A stretch of DNA of 64,000 nucleotides from Pezizomycotina sp. ARF18 (lineage: Eukaryota; Ascomycota): contig AZLU01000162.1 of assembly GCA_002224055.1 (NCBI GenBank), forward strand, positions 31,000 through 94,999. The letters run 5' to 3'. A model generated the notes under the pieces. The model was not told where the DNA came from, searched no databases, and was given only the letters and a program-made list of their open reading frames with translations. The position numbers and the translations under genes are program-made. Of this stretch, positions 24,502-36,610 are shown one piece after another (position 1 is the first letter of the stretch; every line of letters begins with the position of its first letter).

Positions 24502-25539
24502 TTTTAACTTGGCTGACGCCAGCGAGAGGTTTACACTGACGGTTAATTATTTTTCTACTGTCGGATTTCTGGATCGTCGCTTCAGGCGGTAGCAGTCCCT
24601 TTTTATAACAGAAGTTTACGAGTCGGGTTTGCACTATGCTGTTACCCGTTTCAACACTTGTCCTTTTTTTTTTTTTTTTTTTTCCTCACTAGAGGGCTTG
24701 TTTCCTTTATTGGTGATGTTTCGGTATTCTTCTTTGTCTGCTTCGTCTATTCCTGTCTTTATCTCACTTTCCGTCTCGCAAACAACGGCAATCCACCGCT
24801 GATGTTTGTTCCCTTTGACGATGGATGTTGTTTGATGACGACTACTTTAGTTTTAGCGTCCCTTTGATCCCTAGATGACGATGGATCGCGCAAACGATGT
24901 TGGAGGTTGGAAGCTAGAACTCGAAGGGAAAAGAAAATCTGAACAAAGGAATTATTATCAATTATTATTACTGAATATTTTTTTTTTCCCCCTTGGCTTT
25001 AAAGGGGCTCAGAATATCTTTAATTTCAATAGCGCTAATCCTTTAAAGGGATTAGCGTCGTCTACCTTTTAACGGTTAATTGTGTGTCCGTCGTCCGACC
25101 CTTGCCGGTGCGCGATCGGAGGACGAAAGAGACAAAAATGCGTCAACGGCCGAAATGAAAAATACTTATCAAATAAAAAAGAATATATTGGGGGGAAATT
25201 TGATAGGCAGTACATTCATATATATACACTTATCTACCGAGAAGTAAACAGTACGTAATTACCACCTTTATACAGTCTTACATCAGCTGCCTAGCTGTCC
25301 CTGGGAGATCAATCGGAGGCTGGGAAATAGAGGCAGAAACAGAGGCAGAGGAGCGAAAACCGTATATATGCTAGTCTAGAAACCATCCCAACTCTTCTTC
25401 CCTCTGTCGCGAAGCTCTCTCTTTCTTTCGTCTTTGATTTTACCCAGTTTTCTCCCTGCAGCTAGCTTGCACTAGCGGAACTCCGGTTAAATATCCAAGC
25501 TCCAATTGCTATAGGGTCTGGACTTTTCCAACCACAATA
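24502..25539. promoter_or_regulatory. Divergent promoter interval SWD2 / OAC1
   Basis: About 1 kb between the start codons of two divergent genes. It contains T-runs near 24663, a pyrimidine-rich segment before 25540 (likely 5' UTR of the carrier gene), and no conserved coding sequence. Confidence 0.45.
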
Positions 25540-26864
25540 ATGCCACAGACGACGTTTGGTGCGTTCGCCGCCGGTGGTTTGGCAGCTTGCGGTGCAGTAA
25601 CGGTCACAAACCCATTCGAGGTAGTCAAGACAAGGTCGGTTTCTTTTATCCGATTGATTTTCGCGCTAGGATTTCTGCTTGCTTTTTTCTCTCAGGCCAG
25701 GGAGAGCATGTGTGATTTAATTGCTAAAGGACCAATCCGTATAAATTCCAGATTACAGCTGCAGGGAGAATTGGCGGCCGCTGGTCAAACAAAGAAGATT
25801 TATACCGGAGTCCTTCAAGCGCTAGGTCTGATATACAAAGCCGAGGGAATCCGAGGTTGCCAGAAGGTCTTGGTTGCGCTGTTAGTAGTTTGCCCTCCTC
25901 ATTCTCTGTCAAATCTTAGAAGAGCTATCGATACGGTATCTCTGGAACGAAACACAAAACCTTAAAGTGCTAACGATCTTGCGACAATTAGTACATCTAC
26001 CAAATCCTCCTAAACGGGTCGCGCCTGGGATTCTACGAACCCATCGGTCAAATCTGGCGTACGGGATCACTGGAGATGCCCAGCGTCAGAACCTCTTTAT
26101 AAATGTCTTCTCCGGAGCTTCCACGGGTGTTATAGGTGCGTCGCCGGTTCGCCGTTCTTCCTCTTCAAAACACGCCTACAGTCTTTCTCGCCTGCTTTCC
26201 CCGTCGGTACGCAGCATAACTATAAGAACTTCGTCCAAGCCGCGCGAACGATATTCCACAATGAAGGTTTTAAAGGATTATACCGCGGCGTCGGTCCCGC
26301 GATCATCCGGACGGGAGCCGGCAGCAGCGTGCAGCTACCTACGTACTTTGTTGCAAACGGCAAATCGAGAAATACAACCTCCTGGAAGAAGGCCCGCTGA
26401 AGCACATCGCTGCTAGCACGTGCTCCGGCTTCGTTGTTTGCTGCGCGATGCATCCTCCAGGTTTTTTGACCTTTCATGAAGCGGTGTGTTTACCAAATTA
26501 TAGAAACATAAGCTAACTATTATGGCTTCTAATTTTTTAGATACTATCATGTCACGTATGTACAATCAGAACGGTAATCTGTATAGCGGCCTGCTTGATT
26601 GTCTTTACAAGACCGTCCGAACTGAAGGGATACTAGCAGTATATAAGGTAATACCTACATCGCCCTAAGCTTGTTTGGCTAAAATGGTGTTTCCTCTACA
26701 TTTCATAGCGCAACTAACTCCGAGTTTCTTTTTAGGGATACACTGCGCACCTCGCAAGAATTCTTCCACACACAATCCTGACTCTCTCCCTCGCCGAACA
26801 AACAAACAAAATCGTGGATGTTATCGAACGGAGAGTATTTCAAATTGGGGCGGAGACAGTTTGA
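25540..26864 (+). CDS. OAC1: Mitochondrial oxaloacetate carrier (frames broken)
   Basis: Inner-membrane carrier of the SLC25 family that carries oxaloacetate, with sulfate and related dicarboxylates known for yeast Oac1. The start MPQTTFGAFAAGGLAACG is followed by the first signature NPFEVVKTR, split by an intron (about 25637-25752), then LQLQGELAAAG. The second repeat signature reads SPFFLFKTRLQ (26.15 kb), followed by FKGLYRGVGPAIIRTGAGS. The third reads HPPDTIMSRMYNQ across an intron at 26.46-26.54 kb. The atypical second and third signatures are those of the Oac1 subfamily. The last exon after 26.73 kb reads GYTAHLARILPHT and ends at TGA 26862-26864. Frame slips occur near 25.87, 26.04, 26.14 and 26.39 kb. 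Confidence 0.88.
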
Positions 26865-27422
26865 TCAGCCCCATGGGTCGCGATGAAATTTTCTATTTCA
26901 CATTAGAGCTTGTGTAAAACCTTTCCGGCGTTCTAGTGAATTATTTATTTGTAATCTTGGGAAATAAAAAGTGCTTTGTACAGGCGACTGTTCCTCTGCT
27001 TGGTAGTTTTGAGCTCGTATATACTCTTTTAGTAAATATCTTTCTTACCCTGAGCGTCCTCCTTCATGATATCCTATATTCAACTATCTCCTTATTTCTC
27101 CTTATTTATAAATTTATCTCCTTCATTATCTTCTTATATATTCCCTTGTACCGATACTTTCGAGAACATTTATATCACTGTAATATTAAGCTTTTGTATC
27201 AATTAGACCCCCTTCACTGGCATCAATAAAGTAATATAAGAAAACCATATTGTCCAAATTGTCTCCGCTGGTATAACATTCTGGATTGATGGTATCACAC
27301 TTAAAGTTCACGTATATTTTTATCATCACAAAGCTCGAACACACTGGGCATATATATTTATATATATATTCCACATCGAGATCTTTTTTTAGGAACAAGT
27401 TTCTCCCTTTAGCAAAATCCCT
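26865..27422. other. Convergent intergenic interval
   Basis: AT-rich 3' flanks of the oxaloacetate carrier and the oxygenase gene. No coding signal is seen. Confidence 0.6.
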
Positions 27423-29097
27423 TCATTTCTTCCACCCATAAGTAGCGTCCAAGCGACTTTGCAAGTGCTCAGCTGCAGTAATCACTTTGCCATTGCTTTC
27501 CTCTCTGGCTCCGGCACCGCGCTTGCTAACTTTCTCCTTTACGACCTCGCTGGGTACCGGCACCAGTAGGGCATCGTTCAGCGGGTGGCAGAAGTACGCC
27601 ATCGAGTAACGATCGTTACCTCCCTTTCGGGCGGATGCCGGGAAGATCACCCGGTGGACGGTGGATTTTAGTAGGCTGCCGGTCCAGTAGGACATTAGAT
27701 CGCTGTTTGGATATTAGCTACTTAATTCAGATTCAAAAGATGTATAATATGAAGGAAGGCTTTACCTATGTTTATCAGAATTGGCGGTGGTCTGGATGTG
27801 TCGATGGAGCTGGGGTGGACGGGACGGGGGACCATCCCTTCGAGAGGATCTCGAGACCTTCTTGACCGGGTCGCTGGAATAGGAGGGTTAAGCTCCCGTA
27901 ATCGCTGTAGGCGAGGGAATACAGAGGTAAGCTAATTGATAGTGCAACAATTGCTTTTTTATATTTCGAAAATCATACCTGTGAGCTCCAGCTCGAACGT
28001 CAACTTCCGGGATATAGTCAGCTCCTTCGGGAATTGCTGGATACTAAGAAAGGCAAGGACGATAAGCTACTTTTCGTTTTCAAGTGATAGCAATGTTGAA
28101 GCGGGCTATATACGTATAGTAAACGTAGAATCGTCCCCGATTCTCCTTTCAATTCATCGTGTCTCGATGAGAACCAATCTTTTCCGCCCTCTTTTTCGTC
28201 TACCTGTGTACGAGGTCAGTATGAGATAACAAAAAAACGCTAGCTGGTGATGGAACAAGATTGCCTTCAACCCCAATGCGAAAAGCTGAAGAAGCCTTAT
28301 GCACAAGTCGTGACATTCTTTGAAGAAGCCCGCCAGCTCAGATTCGTAATTGACGAGCAGTGGTGGTATCGGCTGTTGTGCTTCCCCATCTTGAACTCTC
28401 CAAAATTCATGGCTCTACAGCAGGAGCATTACTCCATGTTAGTAGATATTACTGTCGAGCGAGATTCTACATCTTAAAACTAAACAACGTCTTAACTCAC
28501 TCTTTGAAATCGCCCCTCTGAAGCGATAGTTAGCACACGAGGCATATATATCGTAAATTTAGATGTACAATTTGAAATACTAGATTCACTTACCCTTTGC
28601 TTTTCCGGATCTAAGGTTTCCGAATGCATTGAGCTCCATCCTCTGTTCTATATTTCCCTTAGTACAGAGACCGACCAAAGAAGATTGGTACGATATTGCA
28701 CCAGCAAATTCAAAGGAATTGTATCTGTAAGGACTAATCGAAGATTCGGTGTACAGAATGAATGATACCTTCTCATGATGGCGCATTTGGCCTTTTCATC
28801 CTTGGGCAGGGCAAAGAATTCTTTGGACTAACGCACCATTCAAGCCAAAGACACAAGTGAAGAGTTAGCTAACGTTATCCACTAAAAGGTCAAATTTCCC
28901 TTTTGTTTTGTTCTGAAGCAGCTTCTAGCTACTCACAATCTCGAACATGCACTCTACATCTTTATACTTCAAATTCGTGCTCTCGAACTCAATGAAGACG
29001 AATCCATGGGTCCCCGCAGCATCGACGAGCTGCTCGGCGACCTCCGATGTGAAGTTTGAGATATTTATAACGGGAATTGGGTACTTTCAGACGTCAT
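27423..29097 (-). CDS. 2-oxoglutarate/Fe(II)-dependent oxygenase, isopenicillin N synthase-like family (frames broken)
   Basis: Non-haem iron oxygenase of the family that includes isopenicillin N synthase and thymine dioxygenase-like enzymes; the substrate cannot be told. The start MTSESTQ at 29097 is followed, after one missing base, by PVINISNFTSEVAEQLVDAA and THGFVFIEFESTNL, the usual N-terminal domain (DIOX_N-type). FALPKDEKAKCAIMRR lies near 28.8 kb and YSSMHSETLDPEKQ near 28.6 kb. The jelly-roll core shows the iron-binding H-x-D in SDYGSLTLLFQ (27.85 kb, the His just before an intron) and the distal His in LLKSTVHRVIFP (27.65 kb). The 2-oxoglutarate-binding Arg is in RYSMAYFCHP. At least four introns are present. 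It is not in a biosynthetic cluster. Confidence 0.8.
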
Positions 29098-30054
29098 TGT
29101 GCTTCTAGTATCAACAGGGTTTTGGATCAGACAAAAGTAATTCTAGAAATATTTGAATATATACAATTATCGATTGTTTGGAGAATTTAGTATATATATA
29201 AACAATGAAACAATGAAACAATTAGTAATGTACAATATCATACATATATCCTGGTGTTTTGATCTCCGATTGAAGTCATAGTGGATGTGGATGGCCGCTT
29301 GTCTCAGACTAGTAGTGCTACTACTAGCTATCTCTGGATCTCTGACACGGTTATCTACCTGTAGGCGGAATTTTCCGTTCCCAGCAGAAACCACCAGCAG
29401 CACTTGCGCTAAAAAAAAAAAAAAAAAAATCCCACGAGCCTTTTTTTTTAAAAAAAAAAAACGAGGTTAAAAAAAAAAAAGAAGGGACCTAAAGAGAAAG
29501 AAAGAAGAAAAAGAACGCAATTTTTTTTTTTTTTTTTTTTTTTGATTTTAGCCTCTGCTAATAAGGATTTCTTTCTATTTTTCTATCGTATCCCTTTTGA
29601 GCTTCCATTACAGTAGCAGACCGCCAACCCCTCGTCAAAAACGAGACCTCCCACAACACACGACAAGGGCACGAAGGAAGGCCAAACAGGAGCAGAAGTA
29701 GCAGGGCTCTGGCAGCAACATCAGCGGATTAACGGATAAGAAGAAAAGTTGGACGCATCTTGGAGCAACAGTCTTTACGGCAATTTATTGTTTTGGATTT
29801 GGACAATTGGATATTAGTGATCCGTTAAGCCTTCATCTGCGCAAATGCCAGGCACCAGGAACTCTACGCCCCTCTCCATTGGCGGTTCAGGTTCGTGTTT
29901 TCTCCAACCTACCCTACCTACCTTACCCTCCAATTCTACTTTTTATAGCTCAACTGGCCCAACTGTCGAAGAAGAACACTACACTACAGAGATCCTCTTT
30001 CACTTCACAATAGTAGAAGGTCTATCGTTTTACTGACTCGCAAGCTATTCTAAC
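29098..30054. promoter_or_regulatory. Divergent promoter interval, oxygenase / MKT1
   Basis: About 950 bases between divergent start codons. It contains dense A and T homopolymers at 29.41-29.54 kb and a pyrimidine-rich 5' UTR-like stretch before the Mkt1 start. No conserved protein is seen. Confidence 0.45.
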
Positions 30055-32592
30055 ATGGACAATTTAGTCAAGAGCTTCGAATCGTGGTCCAATAACCGGC
30101 TCCAGACACTCCCCGTCAGCGTCCTAAAGGATTCAGTCTTGGGTATCGATGGGGGAAACTATTTGAAGAAGATTTTGGAAACTCACCCTACGAGGGAGCC
30201 CCTCGTACCAGCACTGGGAGGTTTTCCGTTCAGTCTCCGCGCCAACGTCGTAAACGATCTCGAGCACTGGAAGCAAGCTGGCATCAAACCACTGTTCATC
30301 TTCAGCGGCATAAGACCCGCTAGGACCGACAAGCCGTTTTCCGTACCGGATGAAAGCCCGAAGATCCGCGCCAGTGCCTGGCAGCTGTACGACAATGGCC
30401 ATGCTTCACAGGCCGTTGAGACATTTGGAGATTCGGGTAATTCAAACATCTTCATTGCTGAAATGCTTCGCCGCGCGCAAATTTGTCATTGAATCTTATA
30501 AAATTTCCCTTCAATCCTACCACAAGATGGATAGACATTTGGCGACACAGTCTACTGTACTGACATTCAATCCGCAGGTAATATTCCGCCGAATGAGGCC
30601 TTTAGTTTGTTATGAAGATTTTGCAAGAGCACAACGTAGATTTCTTCGTGTCGCCCTATTCGTCTTGGGCACAGGTAAATAGCCGCCGTATTCAAGTTTA
30701 CTTATGGGTCGCAGGAGAAGATCAGTTTTTAACACATATTTTGCTTCCTTTCAGCTCGTATACTTGGAGAAGCATCCGAAGCAGCTCATTGACGCGATAT
30801 ACGGACCCGTCGAAGTCTTTTTCTACGAGGTAGAGAAGGTTATTACTGGCTTCAATTTTTCTAAGGGAACTTTTCTTGCCTCAACAAAAAGGCTATCATG
30901 CAAGATCTCGGCGGCTTGAATCACGAGCAATTCATTGACGCCTGCATCCTTTCTGGATTTGACCTTTGTCATACCTTCCCGATCCTGGACCCCAATTCAA
31001 CGTTCCTGTTTAAGAACTCCCTCGACATGTTGAAATCGTTTCGCACGGTCCGGCAATAGTCAACCAATACTTTGAGTCCCCCTCAGTTAGGGACTCTGGG
31101 TACTTAGACAAATATCGAAGGGCAAGATGTGCTATAAAATACCATGTCATCATGACGGACGACGGAAAGGTGGAGGCATTGACCGAAACTGATGTTCCCA
31201 GCGACATCCACGAGTTCATCGGCCAAAGGCTCCCCGAGGAGCTCTATTTCTACCTCTCCAAGGGAACTATTGGCCCTCAAGTTCTCGACATGCTTGTGTC
31301 TGGAGAAATCGTCGAGTTACCACCCCTTGACAATGGAGAGGGGAGGAATACCGACGATTCCTGGATAGTTTACAACCTATGCGGACCCAAGCTCTCTCGC
31401 TGCTTGCCCAGCCGCTGCACCGTTTTTGGCTTAACAAGTCGGTGAATGTCATTTACTGGTTTGATAAGAACAACCCCAGGAAGATCGCTCATAAGGATCT
31501 TAACCCGCTCCCGTATGACTATACAAATTCCTGGAATGTAAAAGAAACCACCTTCGCCAGCCAGCTAACGGACACGGTATTTCCTCTCATTCCTTATAAG
31601 CTCTTTTGGATGTTGATAAATGTATACTGACAGCCAGAAACAAGAAACTTGCACCTCGCCATGCTGTAGACATAGCGTTCGCTATCAAGTCACTGGCTGA
31701 TCCTGCCTTCGCCTCAAAGACCATAAGAACAAAGGACCCTGAAAATGTTTGGCTCCTTCTCATTACTTGTTTTCCGCGAGACGCGCAATAATCTGGTTCT
31801 AACGTAGTGTCACAGCAACTCAAATCTACCAATGAAGTTACGGTCAATACCATGTGGAGGTTCCTGCAACTGAGAAGCTTTGTTTCCGCAGAGCATACAT
31901 TGACGCCGTGGGGCAAGGTCTTGAATGCGGCGCTGTCTGCTCTCAACCCTGAGGATCACCTCGAAGAGGCCTGTTACCTAGGAATTGAGCTCCTACGTTT
32001 CAAGGTCATCAAGGCCAGCGATCTTCGCACGTACTTAGGCGAAGCCTGAAGAACCTCGTGGAAATGGTCCTCGTTTCCTTGCTCATGAACGACGATGCCG
32101 ATCGAGACGATAGGAACGACTGGTCACAGCTGGGATTAATGTATGATACCTTTCTACCTGAGGACCCCGAGTTTTCCGCACCGATTTCAATATAGCTAAC
32201 CTCTTTTCGCATAGGCTACCATTTACGGACGAGGTCAACGCCGCTTTGGGTATCGCCGTCAAGACTTACCTGGACGAACTCTCCAACGACACGAATCCGC
32301 GCCGTCGAGGAGACCAAGGAGAGAGTTAAAGAGGAAATCCCTCGTATGTTTTCGCAATCTATAGACGTCCTGGCGGACATACAATTGGCATTCAGGCTAT
32401 GGGATGCGGTACGTAACATTTCTCTTCCTCCTCCCCACCTTAGGTGATTTTAGTAGCGTTTGATCATTGATGTTCTAACAATATTCTCTCTCACAGATCA
32501 TCGTCGGTATCAAACAAGCGCAGAAGGATAACCTGGTTCACGACTCGAATAAATTCATGGAAGCGGATAAATGGCTTACCCCCAGGAGATGA
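30055..32592 (+). CDS. MKT1: Mkt1-type post-transcriptional regulator (frames broken)
   Basis: Mkt1 has an XPG/PIN-like fold and in yeast works with Pbp1 on mRNA 3' UTRs, influencing translation of specific mRNAs. The start MDNLVKSFESWSNNRLQTLP leads into SVLKDSVLGIDGGNYL, with the first PIN-type Asp. Then follow GIKPLFIFSGI, the QEHNVDFFVSPYSSWAQ segment split by an intron near 30.68-30.75 kb, LIDAIYGPVEVFFYEVEKVI, and the intron-interrupted MQDLGGLNHEQFIDACILSG. The C-terminal half carries LPEELYFYLSKGTIGPQVL (31.2 kb) and HLEEACYLGIELLRF (31.96 kb), and ends KWLTPRR with TGA at 32590-32592. The order and length of the N-terminal XPG-like, MKT1_N and MKT1_C parts match the family. At least five frame slips and several introns break the frame. 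Confidence 0.85.
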
Positions 32593-32810
32593 TATTTGGG
32601 GCCCTTAAAGAGATAACAATTTCGGGGGAGTTTCGTTTTATTTATATCTTTCTTGGTGTGTTATGTGGAGATCAACTTTATTGTAAAAATGGTTTATGAG
32701 GCATCATTAATACTCTTGTGTACTTTTGAGAGTCATATATCGAACCCTAGTCTTGTTTTCTATCTTAGGTCGTCGATATATGAGAAATATAAGTTATTCA
32801 CTTTCTGTTT

Positions 32811-32845
<35 letters not shown>

Positions 32846-33781
32846 GATAATTACATTAATTTTCCTATTTCATTACTTTTTTTGGGGGAGTTTATATTTT
32901 TATTTTTCTATTATACATATTGCATTATATATTATTTTGCTTCTTGGTATATTTAGGGTATCATTGCCGTCGTATCTTAATACTGTACAGATATTCATCA
33001 TTGGAAGCCCTTCAAGTTGTTGACGAAGAGCTGTATATTTTAATTTTGTTGATTCAGATCATTGAAAAAAAGGAAGGGACAGGGTTTTCTTCGAAATGGC
33101 GAAGAGAAGATGGGTGATAGGGTCAAGCGCGCGCTTCTCAGAGGATCAATGTCCATTTATATTACAGTGTGAGACTGGAATTCATAATTAGCTAAAAATC
33201 AATTCTCACTAGTAGGATCTATATTGACCATCTACAGGGCCCTCGCTCACTACCCTATATCCCAAAATCATCCTTCCAGTGGCTAACAACATCAACCGGT
33301 CGAAGTTGAGCAAAATTCGCTTCCTCCCGCGCGACCAATGCCACAACGTAAATCCTTGCTCCCCAAAGCAACCTATAGAGCCCTCACTCCCCCCCCCCCT
33401 TTCTATCATATAAAGGTTTGATTGGGACCCCTCTCTTGCTTAGTATAGTACGGGTTTTGAGGTGGTCTTATGCCTTTGTTTAAGGGTTCGATAATTACAA
33501 TTTGTAATGCAAAGTTTTTTTTCTTTCCTGTTTTCCTTCCGGATTATTGGCAGTAGGCCCTTCACCGCGTGATATTACTGACTGAGAATTCTTCAATAGC
33601 AGACATATAATGCGCGTAATGAAAAAGATAGAAATAAACATTATTGATGTAGCTATTATACAATGTAAACAGAATGATCAGGGTATATAAATGCAAAGAA
33701 AACACATAAAACTCAAAACAAAAAAGACAAAAGTCCAAACGAGAGTTGGGTAAATATAATAGTACATAGTGAAGTTCACGA
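32593..33781. other. Convergent intergenic interval with CTTT repeat
   Basis: 3' flanks of two convergent genes. It holds a (CTTT)n microsatellite at about 32808-32845 and a C10-type homopolymer near 33392. No coding signal is seen. Confidence 0.6.
32808..32845. repeat. (CTTT)n microsatellite
   Basis: Nine or so CTTT units in the 3' flank of the Mkt1 gene. Confidence 0.9.
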
Positions 33782-36610
33782 TCATATATGCCGCGCCTTC
33801 ATGAGAATACGAAAGAGGCTGGTCTGCTTTACCGACTCCTTCATGCTGATTTCGTTCAGCTGCCGTAACTGCTCTTCCAACTCGCCCACACCTTCTTCAC
33901 CATTGTCATCGTCTTCGTTATCGTCATCCTCATCATCTTCCGACGGTACGTCATTCATCTCCTCGTCGGAGGTAACTCCACCGCTAGCATGCGATTTCGC
34001 CAAACCGGAACGCGGCGTCCAGGAGCCGTAATCAAGCGCCAGCTTTGCTACCTTTGAACCGACCTTCGCGTTCTCCGTCGCTTGCCTCTTAGCCTCCATA
34101 GCTTCGAACCGTTTCCTTTTGAGGGCGGCGGTGGCAGGACTGTCCTCCCAAGCAACGGTGGAGACAGATACGTTCGAAGTCGCAACGGAAGACGGTGAAG
34201 CGGGTATTTCTTCATCCTCTTGCTCATCCTCTTCTGCTGGTTTCTCAGGGCTTAGCGGAAGTGCAGATATCTCAACGGAGTCAAACGTCGTTGTTAGATT
34301 CGGCAGCGCAATGGGCTGCGTCGATGCGGAGAGCGGCCGCGACCTCGGCATCGGCGAAGGCGAGGGCTCGGACCCAGCATCATCATTGTCATGCGTGGAT
34401 ACGATCGCTGTTTCTTCCGGTGATAACAGCGGCGTTGATGGTTTAACTTCGTTTTGTTGAGGAATCGCATCTTCGGCTTGGTCGGCAGACGGAGAGGGTG
34501 AGTTCTCAGAAGCAGGTTTCGAAATTTCGACTTGATGTTCAGCCGTACCGTTGTTCTCCGCGCCATCATTTGACTCAGTGTTATCATTATCTTCTTTACT
34601 TAAGGACGTCAAGGGCGAAACGGAGCGGGTTGACGGTTGCCCGACAATCCTTGTCGGCAGCTTGGAACCAGATGGCTTGTTGGCTGGTGATAAGCCCGCT
34701 TTTGGTACAGCTTTTCGGTACTTGATGGGACGCTGCCCAGAGAAAAAACCGAGTAGCTCCTTTTTGTCGCAGCCACTTTTCTTGTTGGTTGAAGGTCGAG
34801 GGATCATTGATTTGGGGGCAGAGGCTTTGACAGGTTCCACTACTCCATCAAACTGTTCGTCTTCCGGAGGCTCGTCTGCTTCGCTGTTGCTTTCCTCGTC
34901 CTCCTGATGTTCATCCTCCACCTCTTCGTCTTCCTCCTCGTCAACTATAGCAGATTCGTCCAAGGCGTCTGCTAAGGCGGCAAAGTCTACATTCACGGCA
35001 GCCTCGTCTTTTCCCCCGAGTGTGGTAGGCTCCGCCGTGCTGTAAAATGAATTAAACTCCATCAAAGGTCTTGTTTGAACATCGGGAGGCGTAGGGTCCC
35101 AGATGAAGGTACCCTCATGATCCTTACGGAGCTCTTCAGAGAAGGAAGCTCGCAGCTCCGCTTTGTAAGCCATAGTGGCAGAAGGGCTCGTGTCGAAGCC
35201 TATAATCGGTGTTTTTTCGGGCGAAAGATATCTTAGATCTACTTTGGTCGGGCTCGCAGTCATAGCTCGCCTAGATCTACTCTTATCGGAACCGCTACAC
35301 ACGCTAAAAGATCTCCTCCTTCCAGGTTGAACATTTTATCCCCCTGTTCCATTTCGTTTTCGCGAATATCCTCTGTTTCCTCGTCATCTTGATGTTCATT
35401 CTCCACGAGAACAACACTATCTCCATCAGAGGTCGAGAAGGAAACTGGAAGTGGCAACGCCGCAGGTTGTAGCGATTGCTTAGGTGGAGGGGACTCCGCG
35501 TGTCCACCGAGGTCGGATACCAATTTCGGCGAGGTTGCCTCTGGTATTTTCTCTTCGTTCTCGGTAATTGTTGAATGTTCGGAAGCTTCGCTAGGACTTG
35601 TTGGCCTAGGCAGTTTCTGGACCCTACTTGCTTGAAGCGCAACCCTCTCATTCAATCTCTCTATAACGTCGGGAGCTATCGACGTAACGTCTGAGACAGC
35701 AGTCGAGGTATGTTCGGGATCATCTGAGGGGTGTTCTTGAGGTTGGGCTACCTCCGGTCTTTGATTGTCTTGCTGCTTCTGTGGTACTGTTACAGTTTCC
35801 TCAACGAAGGATTTGACATCGTCTCCGTTTCGATCATGGGCACCTTCTGTCGTGCTCTTAGAGATTGTGGATCCGCCAGGGCTGCATACATCCTCGTCGG
35901 TAGCATCGTCGTCGTCGTTCGTCTCCGATCCGGTAGTCGAGGCCGTCTGGGATTCAGCATTTTCAACCTCATGCTGTTGAACATCGGCACTGTTCGGTTG
36001 ACCCTTCGCTACTATCACGAGCTGTGCCCCTTGGCCGTTTGTATCCTGCCACCCCTTAGGCGGAGGGTTGCCACCACCAGCGCCGGAAATTTGGCGCATC
36101 GACCCGCTGAGATTCTGCGCGCCGGTCGGGTACAGCCGCCGCAGCTTCGCTACGCCTATGAATATGTTTAGGAATTGCAGAACGGCCTGCTCATCACCGT
36201 CGCAGATCTTCCTAGGATCGAGAAACGAGAGGTCCATCTGAAGAACATTATGGGCAAGCGTCCCGATGAGGATCCGAATATTCTTTAGCTGCGATTCAGG
36301 CGACGGATCACGTGGAGTGGAGTACGGTAGCTTCACTAGGAAGATAACCTCGTAGAGTTGAACTAGCAGCGACGGTGTAATTTCCTGGAGCGAGCTGACG
36401 GTGGGCAAAGGGGTGGACCTCAGAAGGATGTTTAGAGAAACTATAGCATCTAAAAAGTCGTCAGGAGACAATAGCTGTCAGCATGCTCGTTCTTCTGCCT
36501 GCTGGAGATTGAAGAAAGAAAGAAAAAAGTGGGGAGTGGGGCTTTTCTGCATACCATGGTGCCGCTTTCGAGAGCTAGCCGTGCTCGAAGCACTTGAGAC
36601 GGAGGCCAGC
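33782..36610 (-). CDS. Conserved fungal protein with N-terminal CH-like (DUF5745-type) domain and acidic tail
   Basis: The gene has an N-terminal helical domain, from SPDDFLDAIVSLNILLRS through ITPSLLVQLYEVIFLV to AVLQFLNIFIGVAKLRRL. This resembles the calponin-homology-like DUF5745 domain; the assignment is from memory of the pattern, not a search. The rest, about 750 residues, is disordered and very rich in Glu, Asp, Ser and Pro, with short patches such as LRYLSPEKTPIIGFDTSP and the C-terminal helix ELEEQLRQLNEISMKESVKQ. One frame slip lies near 35.28 kb, between two otherwise long open frames. The first exon is not certain. A short exon near 36.55-36.61 kb (MLASVSSASSTASS..., donor GTATGC) spliced to an acceptor near 36.47-36.52 kb would supply the missing ATG. 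The role is unknown; CH-like folds often bind microtubules or coiled-coil partners. Confidence 0.6.

Noticed and set aside
27423-29097. Oxygenase as part of a secondary-metabolite cluster
   Set aside because: Its neighbours are housekeeping genes (Oac1, Mkt1). No synthase, transporter or cluster regulator is present.
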